The position numbers and the translations under genes are program-made. From NCBI GenBank assembly GCA_002633005.1, contig NMRA01000451.1, forward strand, positions 104,892-168,891: a stretch of DNA of 64,000 bases, in the 5' to 3' direction. Within the stretch, counting starts at the first letter, position 1; every line of letters begins with the position of its first letter. Below are positions 46,841 through 59,200 of this stretch, one piece after another. This DNA comes from Phoronis australis (taxonomy: Eukaryota; Phoronida; Phoronidae). A model generated the notes under the pieces. It was given only the letters and a program-made list of their open reading frames with translations. It searched no databases and was not told the DNA's origin.

Positions 46841-47301
46841 AACTCGCAAGTGAGCTATTCAAGGATAACGACCTTGTGGTTTTAAGTCAAGTACCACATA
46901 TCATGCTACGAAAATAGAAAGACAAATGGATCGTGAAGAGTGAAGAATCCTTAGTTGTCCGTTGCCTTAATTTCAAAAGTAAAGCAAGAATTTGAAGCAA
47001 TGCTTCAGAAATGTGGTGTGCATGGTGTTATTTGGACAGGCAATCTTAAGAAACGGCTGTTGAAGCTACCCACAGTTGCATTTTCTGCCTAACATGTTAA
47101 CGTGGATGGACTTACGTTTGGACTACCGAGCCAACTTTAAGTTCACCCACACACACCATGACCTAGAAGAACTTGCACTAGTGCGACATATCCCAATTTT
47201 AAATGGAGCAGAAGTTGTCGCTTTGTGCGTGAAAACGAACAGCTAATGCGATTGACCTATCGCACGCTCCATCCTTTGTTTTACCCGCCTCCGGTTCAAT
47301 A

Positions 47302-47396
47302 ACGCTAGGACCTCGCTAAAAGGCAAGACTTCGCGAGATTACGTGAGGTAATGCCGTTCATTTAAATGAGAACACGTGACGCGTAGGTCCTAGCGT
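47302..47396. mobile_element. Small foldback element
   Basis: ACGCTAGGACCT at 47302-47313 and its exact reverse complement AGGTCCTAGCGT at 47385-47396 enclose about 70 bp. A GCGAGATTACGTGAG block inside (47332-47346) also occurs at 45792-45806, just outside the inverted-repeat element. Confidence 0.5.
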
Positions 47397-47431
47397 CTAC
47401 TGAACGCACGACCGGTTACGTGTTGTTTGTC

Positions 47432-47480
47432 GGGTAAAATGGCGGCTTGGAAACGAAGGTGTGTCAAAAATGCTGCAATC
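47432..47480 (+). promoter_or_regulatory. Possible promoter or first exon with a YY1-type ATGGCGGC start
   Basis: In a locally GC-richer stretch, AAAATGGCGGCTTGG combines a good start context with a YY1 site, as in many CpG-type promoters. The frame reads MAAWKRRCVKNAAI then stops, so it would need to splice early (AAG|GTGTGT). This is weak evidence. Confidence 0.2.
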
Positions 47481-47828
47481 TAATTGGTCAGTTAAGTCAT
47501 CACTCAAAATCGTGGCATTAGGACAATTTCGGGGTGCAAAATAAGACCAGCGTTTATGTAACAGCAGCTAATAGTACTTTTGCTTAACCTAAGGTTTGCG
47601 TCCTCGCACAAGAAGTGGTACAAGTTACCCTGGAACAAGTTATCGTACCTCAATGGAGCAGGTTACACTTGTTTAACTAACGTCCAAACAGCCTCCAAAC
47701 CTAGCAAGTACTCGTTCCAAGAGTGTCTTGTTCTGAAGTAAGTCTGTGTGTAGGGCACTTTGGAATTTTCTGGGTTAAGTTAATAAAAGAGTTTTGAAAT
47801 ATCCAAGCTTCAATTAAGGTGTACTTAC

Positions 47829-47840
47829 CTGTGTATTTTG
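47829..47840 (-). CDS. 12-bp stalk microexon (A-KYT-G)
   Basis: On the minus strand the acceptor is CTTTTCTTCTTTTTCAG, the exon CAAAATACACAG and the donor GTAAGT, all strong. In phase 1 it encodes (A)KYT and ends in G, in frame with the other microexons. It is the most upstream member of the chain that I can find. Confidence 0.6.
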
Positions 47841-47844
47841 CTGA

Positions 47845-50800
47845 AAAAGAAGAAAAGGCAAATTATTGTGGATTACTACCACATATTGTGATAGCCTTGA
47901 TTTCATGAACATCATAATATTGTTCATATTTTACATACTGGTCGTAAACTTGCCGCATAGGTGCATGCATACACACTGAAAACCTCAAATTTTGGAATTT
48001 TGATCTTTCCGCTAAAGTCGACAGCTTTACTGAAACTTTTGTAATCTTGACGTCCTATCTACAAAATTACAGCTTTGGTGGTTTCATTGCTCAAGATAAT
48101 ATGTACTTTGATAGGTTTGATTTGTGTTCAGTTTATGCGCAGTATAGTCTCTGCAGTGCGATTGTAATAACGTATGCGGCACAGCATTTGCTATTCAATA
48201 CATGTGTGACAGGTACATGTATTACAGTAAATATGACACTTTCAAAGCACAGACTTCAATCCTGCTGGGGTTGGTTAACTGAATAATGGTTCTCTAGCTT
48301 TATGCAGACCTTAAGTAAAGCAGATTAACATTTTTAAATTGTTAACCAGCTACCGTAACACGTAACCGAAAATTGATTCCATGACTTAGTCAGAAATTTG
48401 GCTGCAACCTCCGTATTCGCAGGGTTCTTCTAATCTGAACAAGTAAATCATGCTATAATTTTGTTGGCGATAGCGTAAACTACCGAAACTGGTGAGGAAG
48501 ATCAAGTTATCTTCGAGGCCTTGTTAATACCGGATTAAGTTGCTGGGAACAAGTCGAAGAGTGGCATTTCACGAAACAAACATCTAGGCCAGGGACTTTA
48601 TTTTGTACTCGAAATCGAACTCGAAATTATTTTCATTATGTTTGGTTCTACTTCTGTGCAAAAAAGTAGCAATTGTGCTGCCCTCCATTATACTACGAAT
48701 TATGCTAAATAGTGTCAAGTCCAACTTGTAGCGGTCATGCTGCGCTCCCCAAGTGCAGACTAATCTTGGACTGCCATCCACATAAGCCATAGTGTACTCG
48801 AGCACACACTAACGGTCACACTTATCTCGAATTCGCAGAAATGTAGAACAGATTAAAAAATCAAAAAATAAGTCCGAGTTCGAGTTTGAGTACAAAGATT
48901 AGACCCCGGGCTCTGAATTAGTATCCTCCCTTACTTCTAAGATTAACACCATTGCAAGATTGTCCCTCTTGTCTTTTTAAAGCTGCACGTTACGTGTTCA
49001 AGTAGCACTTGGTGCTGTCAATTGGGGTATTGATGCCATACTTGTGAATATAAAACGTATTGATGGTAGTTGTAAAATTTTCTATGAGTCGAAATCGAAA
49101 GTAATGGTTTCCGTGGCTTCCAAAAATATTATCCGGATTATCCGCCGCAACAAACAAGTCGCTGCCAAGTATTCGGCCAGTCTTTAATTTTTTCGTTTCG
49201 ATTGAATGAGGTTAGGCGTAATCGACAAAGGCCACTTAAAAAGCGTCCGTATTAATTTTTCTATAGTTTACCAGTTCCGGGATGAAACTGAAAACAAAAA
49301 AGTTGAGCATTAAATTCGCTCTCGTCGATGTTTGTATTATCTTCTCTAAGTCGCATGATTGGAGTGCAAATCTGAGTTTGCTCATGTAATAGAATTGCTT
49401 TATTTTCGAGTTGAGTATAGAATATAGAGATTAGGCTAAGGGCTCTAACGTAAGCCTGAATTTTCGTAAATTATTACTCCCTTTATGTCGCGTTCAGCTC
49501 GGAATGATTCTGACTCAGCTAAAAATTTTGCTTAATGGTAAATCAAAGTTGTTTTAAGCGTAAGAGTGTGACAAATTTACTTAAAATACAATCTTAAGTA
49601 TTTTGATTGCTCCTGGTAAAATGAATCACACTGTAGTATTTAAACCCTTCTTCGTCATTTGTACTTTCAGAATGAGTGGTTTACACGCCCCCAAAACAAA
49701 CGTCTTTGATGGATTCCCAGACTGTTGATAGAAGCAGACCGCCAGAAGAAACCTTGTTGTATTGTTCCATTTCATCTACTTAATATCACATCTCACAAGT
49801 TTAACCAGACAAAGGTATCTCTGTTTCGTTTAAAGTTTTTAAATTCACCTTGTTTAGGGCATGTTCAAATTGTATTCAGGGATTCATACATGATTTCGAA
49901 AGTAGGATGTCTAAAATGGGATTCCCAATATTTCAGGATGTCCGTGATTCCGACAACGCACTGCCCCCACCACCGTGCACCAGCGCCTCCATCCACAGTG
50001 ATTTTTTACAAAAAAAAACGTAGATTAAGTCGTTTACATCTGAGTTTTCAAAGTGACGAGATTTTTTACTAAAAAAACTGCTTGGACCTAGACTTCTGCG
50101 CCTAAATTTATGAATACATCCAAGCAGCTTACCAGACAAATGTTAAGGATATTTTTTGAACGATGAGTGAACTTCGCAGATGACGTGTGGTTAATATTTT
50201 GGCAATAGGTGTCACTATACTGTTCCATATCAAACATGAATAAGATCATTGAAGTGCATGCAACAGTGCTTAGTTTGAGTTATTTACATTAGGATTGTGT
50301 ATACCCTACTTCGATCATATCAGTGAGTTTTTTTATTCTAACTGTACAGTGCTTTGGAGGATGTCCAGTTGAGCAAAGAACAGTTGTAAGGTAACTAATT
50401 CTCATGTGAAAATTTTCAACTGGCTTACAACTGTAGTATAACTGCAATCTAAATCCAGTTTCTGGTTGAAATTATGTGTATCATTTCGGTGTGGCGAACA
50501 ACCACGATTTAAAAAAAACTTATTTTGATCATTCGCCTTTGTATGATCCCACCTCTCGATTCAATGTCACCGTTTGAGATTCATATATACAGGTCTGAAT
50601 TTTTAGTATAGAGGCATCAGTATGAATTTTAAACTCAATGTCTTCTTAAAAATGTCACTATTCTCATCTTGCAGGTATTCAGAGCTGTTGTTCGCCCATG
50701 TCTATCTTCTTTGTCACCTGCATCCTCACAATCTGCATCAAAGGGTTATGTCTGGTCTATGCTCTATTACAATTTAAAGTACACATAAACCTGACTTCTG

Positions 50801-52200
50801 TCACCAAGACCAACTTTTCATTTAGACGAAGTATCATTAGTATGAAATTAATCTCGATATATTCCTCGATAAAAATAGGTGTGAATTTCGGGCTTGAAAA
50901 TTTCTAGAAGTTTGTTACTGCTAGAGACAGTTTCTTTAGGTTGACTTGTCACAGCATACCATTTCATTCATCTGAGATGGTCCCAACCATAATGAACTGC
51001 CTCTTCTTTGCAAGACCAAAATTATTTCTCATCTGAATAAGGAAAAAGCCGAGATCAATCCTACACTGATAAGTGGTTAAAACCAAAAGTTAAGTTGCGT
51101 GGATAGAACAGGGTTTTATAACCATAGTAACTGTTCTCTGAAAAGTGCCACTTTATCTCTCAGTGTTGGTTTCTTATTGTTTACTTATAGACGATGATAG
51201 TATGAGCATTGTTTGAGCTTGAACAGTTGTAATAGCTTCATATTCATGCAACGGCTGCTGAGAAGCCCTTGGGACATAACCCTATTGCCAGGGGTTCAAT
51301 TTCCAGTCTTAGAACTCTAGGATCCATGTAAACCATAAAGTGTTTTGCAGTGGCCATCAAAAGTTATGATGCTATGAAGATTTAAACTCCGAGTCAAATG
51401 ACAATATGTGCATCGTCTTTCTAACTTGCAACCTCTCACACTTGTTTATACTACCATTCAGTCGATGGCATGGGTACGGTTATTATTACTTGTATCCAAT
51501 GGTGGTTTTCTTTGCCCTGTAGCTTTGGTTTTAGTGTTTCAGTGCTCAATTATATTGTAACATTCCACAATCTTTTACACGTATAGGCTACACAGGTACT
51601 TCAGTGAGAAATCCAAGAAGTATGCAGTCAGTGATTAAGAAAGTTCTGTACCCCACTGCCGCTGCCTTCCATAATTAGCAGATGCTTGTGAGAAGAACAA
51701 GGCGTGCACAAACTTTACACATGACTTCCAGGGGCCAACCAGTCCATTGCCTTGAAGTCAATGGTCTTGCAATGGCAACAAATGCTAATTTACATGTATC
51801 TATCAAAAGAAACTATCACTGCTTCAGTGAACAATTTACTCTAGCTTTACAGTTACGTTGGCAAAGTTGCTTGACGTGGATATAGACTGTAGTCAATTCA
51901 AAAAGACATGTCAATATTTTTGATCATCTTCGTTTACTGTACAATATATAGCTCTGACATTTTACTTTATATACGTGAACCAACAATACTTTATCACTTT
52001 TTGCCTACATACGACTCCAAAATTGTGATACAGTACCTGCTTTGTGATTGGAGTCTTCATGTAATTTGGTTATGGTTGAATCTATCAGCCTGCACCATCT
52101 GCTTTTGTTGATCCACCTGGTGTTATTTGACTATGTAATTAAAATAAAAGTTCAACCATATCGCAATTGATTGCCTTTCATGTAGCATTTCTTAGCATTT
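47845..52200. other. No confirmed gene; one foldback and one weak plus-strand exon
   Basis: A plus-strand acceptor (TTCTCATCTTGCAG, ending 50688) precedes the frame VFRAVVRPCLSSLSPASSQS..., which stops near 50787. It could be a terminal exon, but nothing else supports it. The rest is AT-rich sequence without recognisable content. Confidence 0.3.
48588..48912. mobile_element. MITE-like foldback with TTTGTACTCGAA arms
   Basis: The left arm (about 48588-48630, CCAGGGACTTTATTTTGTAC...) is the imperfect reverse complement of the right arm (about 48875-48912, GAGTTCGAGTTTGAGTACAA...). No coding frame inside. Confidence 0.5.
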
Positions 52201-52206
52201 TTATTA

Positions 52207-52398
52207 ATTGTTTCAGGTTTAACCGTATCGTGAATCGTAAAGCGTTCACCGTATTGAAAATCGTATTATTACTCGTATCATATCATAAATAAAGTTTTAT
52301 GAGCCACTGTTACGGAATTATTATTACACGCGTGTAAACCGCTGGGTCAATAACAACAACAAGAGAGACATCTAATGTGCGTCTGACTGTACGCTACA
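52207..52398 (+). repeat. 5' LTR remnant of the BEL/Pao element
   Basis: It matches 57401-57589 with about nine substitutions and a small indel, including the shared AATAAA. It ends in CGCTACA. Only the last 192 bp match; upstream sequence does not match the rest of the 3' LTR. Confidence 0.75.
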
Positions 52399-52439
52399 TT
52401 ATAGTTAAACCAACGGGTTTATAGTCAAACCAACGAGTT

Positions 52440-55400
52440 TGAAGAACTGATCGCGAGAAAGGCTCGTGTCTCAACAACAACAGCAACAACAACAACAACA
52501 ACAATTGAAGATGGAACAACAACTGTCGGCCCTAAGAAAACAGCGCGGTGTCGCTAAAGGAGCCGTCACGAGGCTGATCAATCATGGCATCAGCCTCATG
52601 AAAAGTAAGGAAAATGTCGATTCCATGCAGGAAATTCTGCCAGAATTTAACCAGTGTTTAGAGACTGCCCTCGCAGCACACAAATGTATGACGAGCTATT
52701 GGAGGATGACGTAGAAAAGGAAGAATCGAGTGAATACAAACAGAGACTGCTTGACTCAGCACACAAGTTCATTACTCAAGCGCAGAAATGGGTGAATGAA
52801 GAAGACACTGATCCCAGTCATCAACCACAACAACAGCAACAGCAACAGACAGCTGTAAGTTATTTATTTGTAAATGCTATGCAGATGTTTATTGAACACA
52901 ACCGTTCTATTGTAAACAGTGTAAGTGCTCCTCGAGTTGAAATTTTGAGTTTTAATGGTGACCCGTTAAAATTCTACCCATTCATGCGTTCCTTTGACAA
53001 TACAATGGAGGTAAATCCCTCGATGATTCAACAAAATTACATTGCCTGATCCAAAATTGTAGTGGTCAGCCTAGAGACCTTCTAGAATGCTGCCTTGTAA
53101 AGGAGCCTTCTGATCGAAGGATACACGTTAGCACGAAACTTACTAAAACAAAGATTTGGAAATGAAGAAATAATTTCACAAGCATGGATGAATAAAGTGT
53201 TAAAACGCCAGAAAATAAGTAACGTGGAGCAGTTACGTCGTTTTGCTGACGATCTACGTACTTGTAGAGAAACCTTGTCGGCTCTCGATTATCTATACGA
53301 ACTCGAAACTAGGTGGAGTTTGAGGTCTATTGTAGAAAGGCTGCCTGACCATGTGCAAAATAGATGGAAGAGAAAAAATGCGGACCTAAAAGAAAAACAA
53401 AAGCATGTAGGTTTTAAATGACGTGATAGCGTTTATCGACAGGATCGTAGACGAGGAATGCGATCCCGTTTTTGGTAGCATTTCAAAATTCCCAACTACT
53501 CAAGCATCACATATGCCATCACAACAACAACATAAGAGGTCAGGTAGTGCATTTTCAAGAAATGCCAAGTCCAAAACTAACAACGTGTCAGGGCGCAACT
53601 ATAATCAATGTCACATATGTGACAAACCAGGCCACTATTTGAATCAATGTGACAAATTCAGGGCCATGTTTGTGAAAGGCAGACGGCAATTCGTGTTATC
53701 AAAAAAACTATGCATGAATTGTTTTCAGCCAGGCCATTTTGCTAGAGAATGCAAGAAAAATTGGTCTTGCAACATTGCTGGCTGCAATGAAAAACATAAC
53801 AGAGGGTTGCATCAAGGGCAACCATCTGAGTCTGGCTCAACTACCTCAGCTAATAAGAACCAAACCACTGTACCTCATGAAACCCAGTCAAATGCAATGT
53901 GTACATTTGTCAAATCCGAAGGCTGTACAATTGGGTTGCCTATTGTGCCACTCGTTCTTCAAGATTCGACCCACAAAATTCAGGTACAAACTTATGCTCT
54001 TTTAGACAGATGCTCTAATTCAACCATGTGCACAGACAGATTACGCAACAAGCTTGGTCTGTCTGGCAAGAAAGAATGTATTGAGTTAACAACATTACAT
54101 TGTGATCGTATGAGAGAAGAGGTAACAGTTGTTGACACTGAGGTCGCTGCCCTCAATGGCAATGGGACTCACATGTTGAAGGGTGTGATGTCCCGAGACA
54201 GCCTAAATGTAAACATGGGTAATCGTGTTACCTCTGCAGATATCAAGCGTATGTCACATTTGAAAGGCAGACGCTGATGTGTCACAAGTGGACATTATAA
54301 TAGGCGCTGACCATGCTCACTTGTTAGTTGACTTAGAGATTCGGACTGGAAAGGAAGGTCAATCCTTTGCAGCCAGGACACCATTGGGCTGGACAATCTA
54401 TGGTCCAACTGGTCCTGCCAAGAAACAAAAACAACGAACAATTTATTACACTGCCTTGGAAAGGCATAAAATTTTGGAAGCTAGATGACCCTTTGTATGA
54501 AGAAAAATCAACAATGTCTTTGAATAATAAAGGTGTCATTGCCCTCTGGGAGTCTTCTAGTCGATTGCAAGGCAACCAGCTGTCATTACCTATACCATTC
54601 AAAGAGAATCCTCCTAAAATGTCCAACAACTATCCAATGGCGAAGCACCGGCTTGAATTGCTCGGAAAACGTCTATCCAAAACAATGAGCTTCGCCAAAA
54701 ATATTTTGAGGGGTTCCATGAATCTGTAAAAATGGGTTATGTGGAAGAGTTTCCCCCCGACCCGAAAAGATGTCGTTTGACAAAGAGAAAACAGTATGGT
54801 ACTTGCCACACCATCCAGTGACTCACCCTCGCAAGCCAGGGAAAGTGAGAATAATGTACGACTGTTCCGCCAGGTATTCAGGGATGTCCCTAAATGATGC
54901 TGTACATCAGGGCCCTGACTTAATGAAAAATCTTGTCGGCGTCTTGTTGAAATTCCGACAAGAACCCATAGCGTTTATGGGAGACATAGAAGTCATGTGT
55001 ATGCAAGTAAAGGTGCATAAAGATGACCGTGATTGCCTACGTTTTCTTTGGTGGAAAGACGATGACCTCACAAAACCACCTATTGTCTTTCGGATGACCT
55101 CTCATTTGTTTGGTGGAATTTGGAGCCTAAGCTGTGCGCATTTTGCCTTACAAAAAAACAACCAGAGATAATCAAGATGGCTGTAATTAAGGAACAGTAA
55201 AAAAAATCAACAAAAATTTCTATGTTGATGACTGTTTGAAGTCAGTCGCTTCAGTAGAAGCAGTAAATCTGATTCAGGAATTACGAGACCTGCTCTCAAA
55301 GGGAGGATTCAGGCTTACCAAATTCATCAGTAATTCACGACAAGTGATGTCGTCAATTCCTGAATCTGAGTGGTCCAAACTTGGATCTTGAGCATGAAAA

Positions 55401-56443
55401 CATACCTGCTGAAAGAGCACTTGGTGTGCTCTGGAATTTGAAATCCGACCACTTCGGATACGACGTCGGCGTGAGAAATGTTCCACTCACCAAAAGAGGG
55501 ATTCTCAGCTTGACTAGTACTGTTTATGATTCGTAGGGTTTTGTTAGCCCTTTCATACTATTTGCCAAGATGTTATTCCAACAATTATGCCGTTTGAAAA
55601 TAGACTGGGATGAAAAAATCCCGCAAGACATTGCAGCTCAGTGGTTGCGATGGCTTGATGACTTGCCAAAGATAAGAGGATTTAAGGTTCCAAGGTGCTT
55701 AAAACCTAACTGGAAATCAGATAATTCTATTGTATTACAATTACATCACTTTAATTGTGATGCTTCTGAGAAAGGATACGGTGCAGTATCCTACCTGCGC
55801 GTAATTGACGCAAACGATAACATTTGGTGTTCCTTGGTGATGGCCAAGAGCAGGCTAGCACCACTTAAACCAACAACAATTCCTAGGCTTGAATTGTCTG
55901 CTGCAACGGTTGCGGTAAAACTTGACCAAACAATCAGAAAATACCTTGAGTGTGAACTTGAAGATTCTGTTTTTTGGACTGACAGTACCATAGTACTCCA
56001 TTATGTGAAATGTAATGACAAGAGATTTCAAACCTTTGTTGCCAATAGAGTGGTACAAATTCATGAAGGCTCAACTCCAATTCAGTGGAGATATGTCGAC
56101 ACCAAAAACAATCCTGCAGATGACATTGCTAGAGGGCTGTCAGCTGATGAGCTCATAAACAACAATCGCTGGATAAATGGACCTGAATTTCTTTGGAACA
56201 ATGACCAGGTGTGACCTGATCAACCAGAGATTGGTGGAATGCCTGAGGAGGCAGAAATTAAACATACTAAGCAAGTTTATTAAACCACAACGAAATTTCG
56301 AAGTCGGAGATTTGGTTCTCATAGTCGATGAATGTACTCCTAAAAACAAATGGACTTTGGGAATTATCACCCAAACTTTCCCATCCAATGATGGACTTGT
56401 ACGTACTGTTGAAGTTAAAAGTCAGGCCGGTTTCTACACTTGA
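52440..56443 (+). pseudogene. BEL/Pao gag-pol, frameshifted
   Basis: Gag starts near 52440 with a Gln run and a coiled-coil-like segment (RKQRGVAKGAVTRLINHGIS); frames change near 52690, 53047 and 53420. Two zinc knuckles follow: CHICDKPGHYLNQC (53609-53650) and CMNCFQPGHFAREC (53711-53752). The A17 protease site reads LLDRCSNSTMC (about 54000), with the DSG catalytic triplet changed to DRC. The reverse transcriptase keeps RIMYDCSARYSGMSLND, the first Asp (MGDIEVM, about 54977) and YVDDCL (about 55225). RNase H shows FNCDASEKGYGAVSYL, TIPRLELSAATVAVKLDQTI and VFWTDSTIVLHYV, ending NNPADDIARGLS. At about 56210 the frame jumps to the post-integrase domain (FEVGDLVLIVDECTPKNKWT), so the whole catalytic integrase is missing. 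Confidence 0.85.
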
Positions 56444-56509
56444 CCGATGCATAAGTTATGTTTGTTAGAGTCTGCACTAGATTAGTTATTGTTAGGTAAG
56501 AAACAATTG

Positions 56510-57589
56510 TGACAGCATGATGTCACCTGCATTGTTAAATTATGAGAGCTGTTCGCCTCATCGGGACCGGGATGTTGGTGACATTTTTTGATGCTGTAGA
56601 TAATTAGTGTAATTAAAAGCAATGTTATGCAATTTTAGTGACTAGTGTATAATTAAACATATTGGTTGTTTACCAAAATTTGTAACCTCCTAGGAGTTCA
56701 TGGGGATGTGATGCACCACATGCCTGTTACCAGTTGTGGGATGTTTATAATACCAATTGAGCCTTGTTTTGCAGTTTGTGTAACTTAAAGTCTTTGAAAA
56801 CCTGTCAGCTTTGGGATGAGGCGTTTCCGACAACAACAATAATCAGTTATTTGTCCATCGGAATTACTCAACTCTTGATTGTCCTGAACCATAATTGGTA
56901 ATGGCTTGGGTTCATTGCTGGAGTCCAGCAGATGGATTCACAGAATTGTTTTGGAACCAGCGACTTTGTTCAGAGAATTGTTTTGGAACTAGATGTAGCA
57001 TTTTGGAGGAAGTTAGTGGGTTTTCATGTTTTGAACTATCTCGCCCACCTTTCTTGTGTTCAGTATAAATATTCTGTTAGCTACTCTAGAATTCATATTG
57101 CTTGGAGAGAGGCTGCTGCTTGCTTCAAAAATATCACAGATACCCAGCGTTGGTAAGAGACAACTTTGTTTCTTGATGTTTTACTATAAACTTTGACTTT
57201 AGAAACAACTATTCTCAGTTCTTTGATGATTTGAATAACTCATAGAAAGCGTTGTAATAGAAATTGTTATAACTACAAGTTTCTGCTAACTATTGTTTGC
57301 CAAATTGTGAGTTGATATAATATTATTAGATATGCAATTTTCTGTATTTTAGTATGATGTATTTGGTACTTCAATTTGTATTAGATATTCTATTATCTTT
57401 ATTGTTTCAGGTTTAACCGTATAGTGAATCGTAAATCGTTCACCGTATTGAAAATCGTATTATTACTCGTATCATATCATAAATAAAGTTTTATGAGCCA
57501 CTGTTACAGTATTATTATACGCGTGTAAACCGCTGGGTCAACAACAACAACAAGAGAGACATCTAATGTGCCTGTGACTGAACGCTACA
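56510..57589 (+). repeat. 3' LTR of the BEL/Pao element (left border uncertain)
   Basis: The left border is set at TGTGACAGCATGATGTCACC near 56510, after the last pol stop, because it starts TGT and the right end is ...CGCTACA. The last 189 bp are matched by the 5' LTR remnant. AATAAA lies near 57480. Confidence 0.5.
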
Positions 57590-57689
57590 GTGCGCATTCT
57601 TCCAATGAGTGACAAAAATGAAAATATTAATGTGTCTCCCGTGTGGTATGATTCAAAGATTGACGTCGGTAGAAAATTTATTTTCTAAA

Positions 57690-58595
57690 ATACCTGGTGT
57701 GAAAAAGGTGTCTATTGTGTGTGTGTGTGTGATTTGTTTAATGCTGAAGGTTTTTTATGTCATACGAAGAAGTCTGTAACAGTTACAACTTTCAACCTCC
57801 AATACTTGAATTCTATGGATTAAGAAGTGCATCCTTTGCAGCGTACAGGCGTCTTAAGAACAGACAAGACAATACCTTTGTGCCAAATTTTTCCAAGTTA
57901 TATTATAAAATTTTGCAGAATAAGTCACAAGCAATAAATATTTATGACACCTTATTACAGTCACTTCAGACAGTTTGTAAATATAAAAAGTGATCATCTG
58001 AGACAGATATAAAGGGTTTTATTAATAATGTAAATTTTAGTGACCCTGATACATGGTGGAGAAAAGTAAATAGACTCCCCTTCAATTGTACGAAAGATAC
58101 AAAATTGCGTTAGTCTCAATACCTCTTAATTCACAGAATATTGCCAGCCAATAAAATTGAAATAGAAACAAGTGATTTATGCTCTTTCTGTGGTGAACAC
58201 AGTGAAACTTTTCTCCATCTGTTTTGGGAATGTCGCACTGCCACCGGTTTCTGGCTCCTGTTCGCTGAGTGGTTAAACAAACATATCATGTAAATTTTCG
58301 TGTGGACAAAATTACAGCCTTTTATTGGTTTTTTGGGAAACATTCAGCCGGAAAATTGTAACATTAATCTGTTGATCATGCTAGCAAAAAATAAAAAAAA
58401 TTTATCCAAAAGTTTGTTAAAAAATGTCAATTTCCAAATGTTTATAAACTTTATTAAATTACATCGTGACGAAAATACGGTACTTGTTGACTAGTGACTT
58501 AATGGTATTCTTTGTAAATGATGTATACTGTATTGTTTTATGTGACATGTAATTATCATGGTAGAGCAAAATAAAAAAAATTAAATAAGATAAAA
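57690..58595 (+). pseudogene. 5'-truncated LINE ORF2 tail (L1/Tx1-type)
   Basis: A plus-strand frame (57757-57993, FQPPILEFYGLRSASFAAYR...) is followed after a stop by FINNVNFSDPDTWWRKVNRL and NCTKDTKLR. Then comes the zinc-binding region LLIHRILPANKIEIETSDLC with CSFCGEHSETFLHLFWEC (about 58180-58235) and GFW. This CxxC...HxxxxC pattern closes L1/Tx1-like reverse transcriptases. The A-rich stretch near 58567-58595 may be the 3' tail. Confidence 0.65.
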
Positions 58596-58599
58596 ACTC

Positions 58600-59200
58600 T
58601 TCATTTTGACCACTTGTTGTCTCGGCCCATTCCTTAGTCAAAGTACAAGTGATTCCTGGAATTAGAAAAAACGACAGTTCGTTGTAGATCAAGCCTTAGC
58701 TTATCAAGTTGACTTGAAACGCCATATCATTTTTTCTAGGTGATTTTGTTCCAAGCCGAGAAACCCATCCTCACCTGGGTAAAGAAATTTACTGAAGGGA
58801 GGTTTGATGTAAAGAATGGTTTAAATCGAAAGTTTGTTTATTATTGATGGAATATGGGTTTTGATGCATTACATTTAAATCCTCATCCGATTTAGAATAT
58901 TAAACTAAGAAATGGTTTTGGGCATAAGTTTTGTTTATTGGTACCATAAAGTAATCACATTTATCTGAGTACTAAGTTGTAGGCAAAACGAATATATGCA
59001 TTAGACACATAAAAATTTGACCACAAGCAAAAGTAGATAAAGCAGTACGATTTGTAACACTAGAAAGATTATTGTCACGGCGTGACAATAACGGACTCTG
59101 TGCGTGAGTATTACTGGAATTATTATGGGAAGTTACTGACAGCAACCCGTTTACCAATATGAAAAGGAATTCTTTAAAATTGTAGGAGAAATTACATATT
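58600..59200. other. Non-coding spacer
   Basis: No gene, repeat array or transposon protein is visible between the LINE tail and the tandem repeat. Confidence 0.4.

Larger units (their letters stand above)
52207..57589 (+). mobile_element. BEL/Pao LTR retrotransposon, integrase core deleted
   Basis: A truncated 5' LTR is followed by a poly-Gln gag, CCHC knuckles, an A17-type protease, reverse transcriptase, RNase H and only the post-integrase C-terminal domain, then a 3' LTR. Frameshifts, stops and loss of the integrase core mean it cannot transpose by itself. Confidence 0.85.

Noticed and set aside
45798-46917. Several frames of about 300 codons spanning the N run
   Set aside because: They are open only because N codons cannot be stops.
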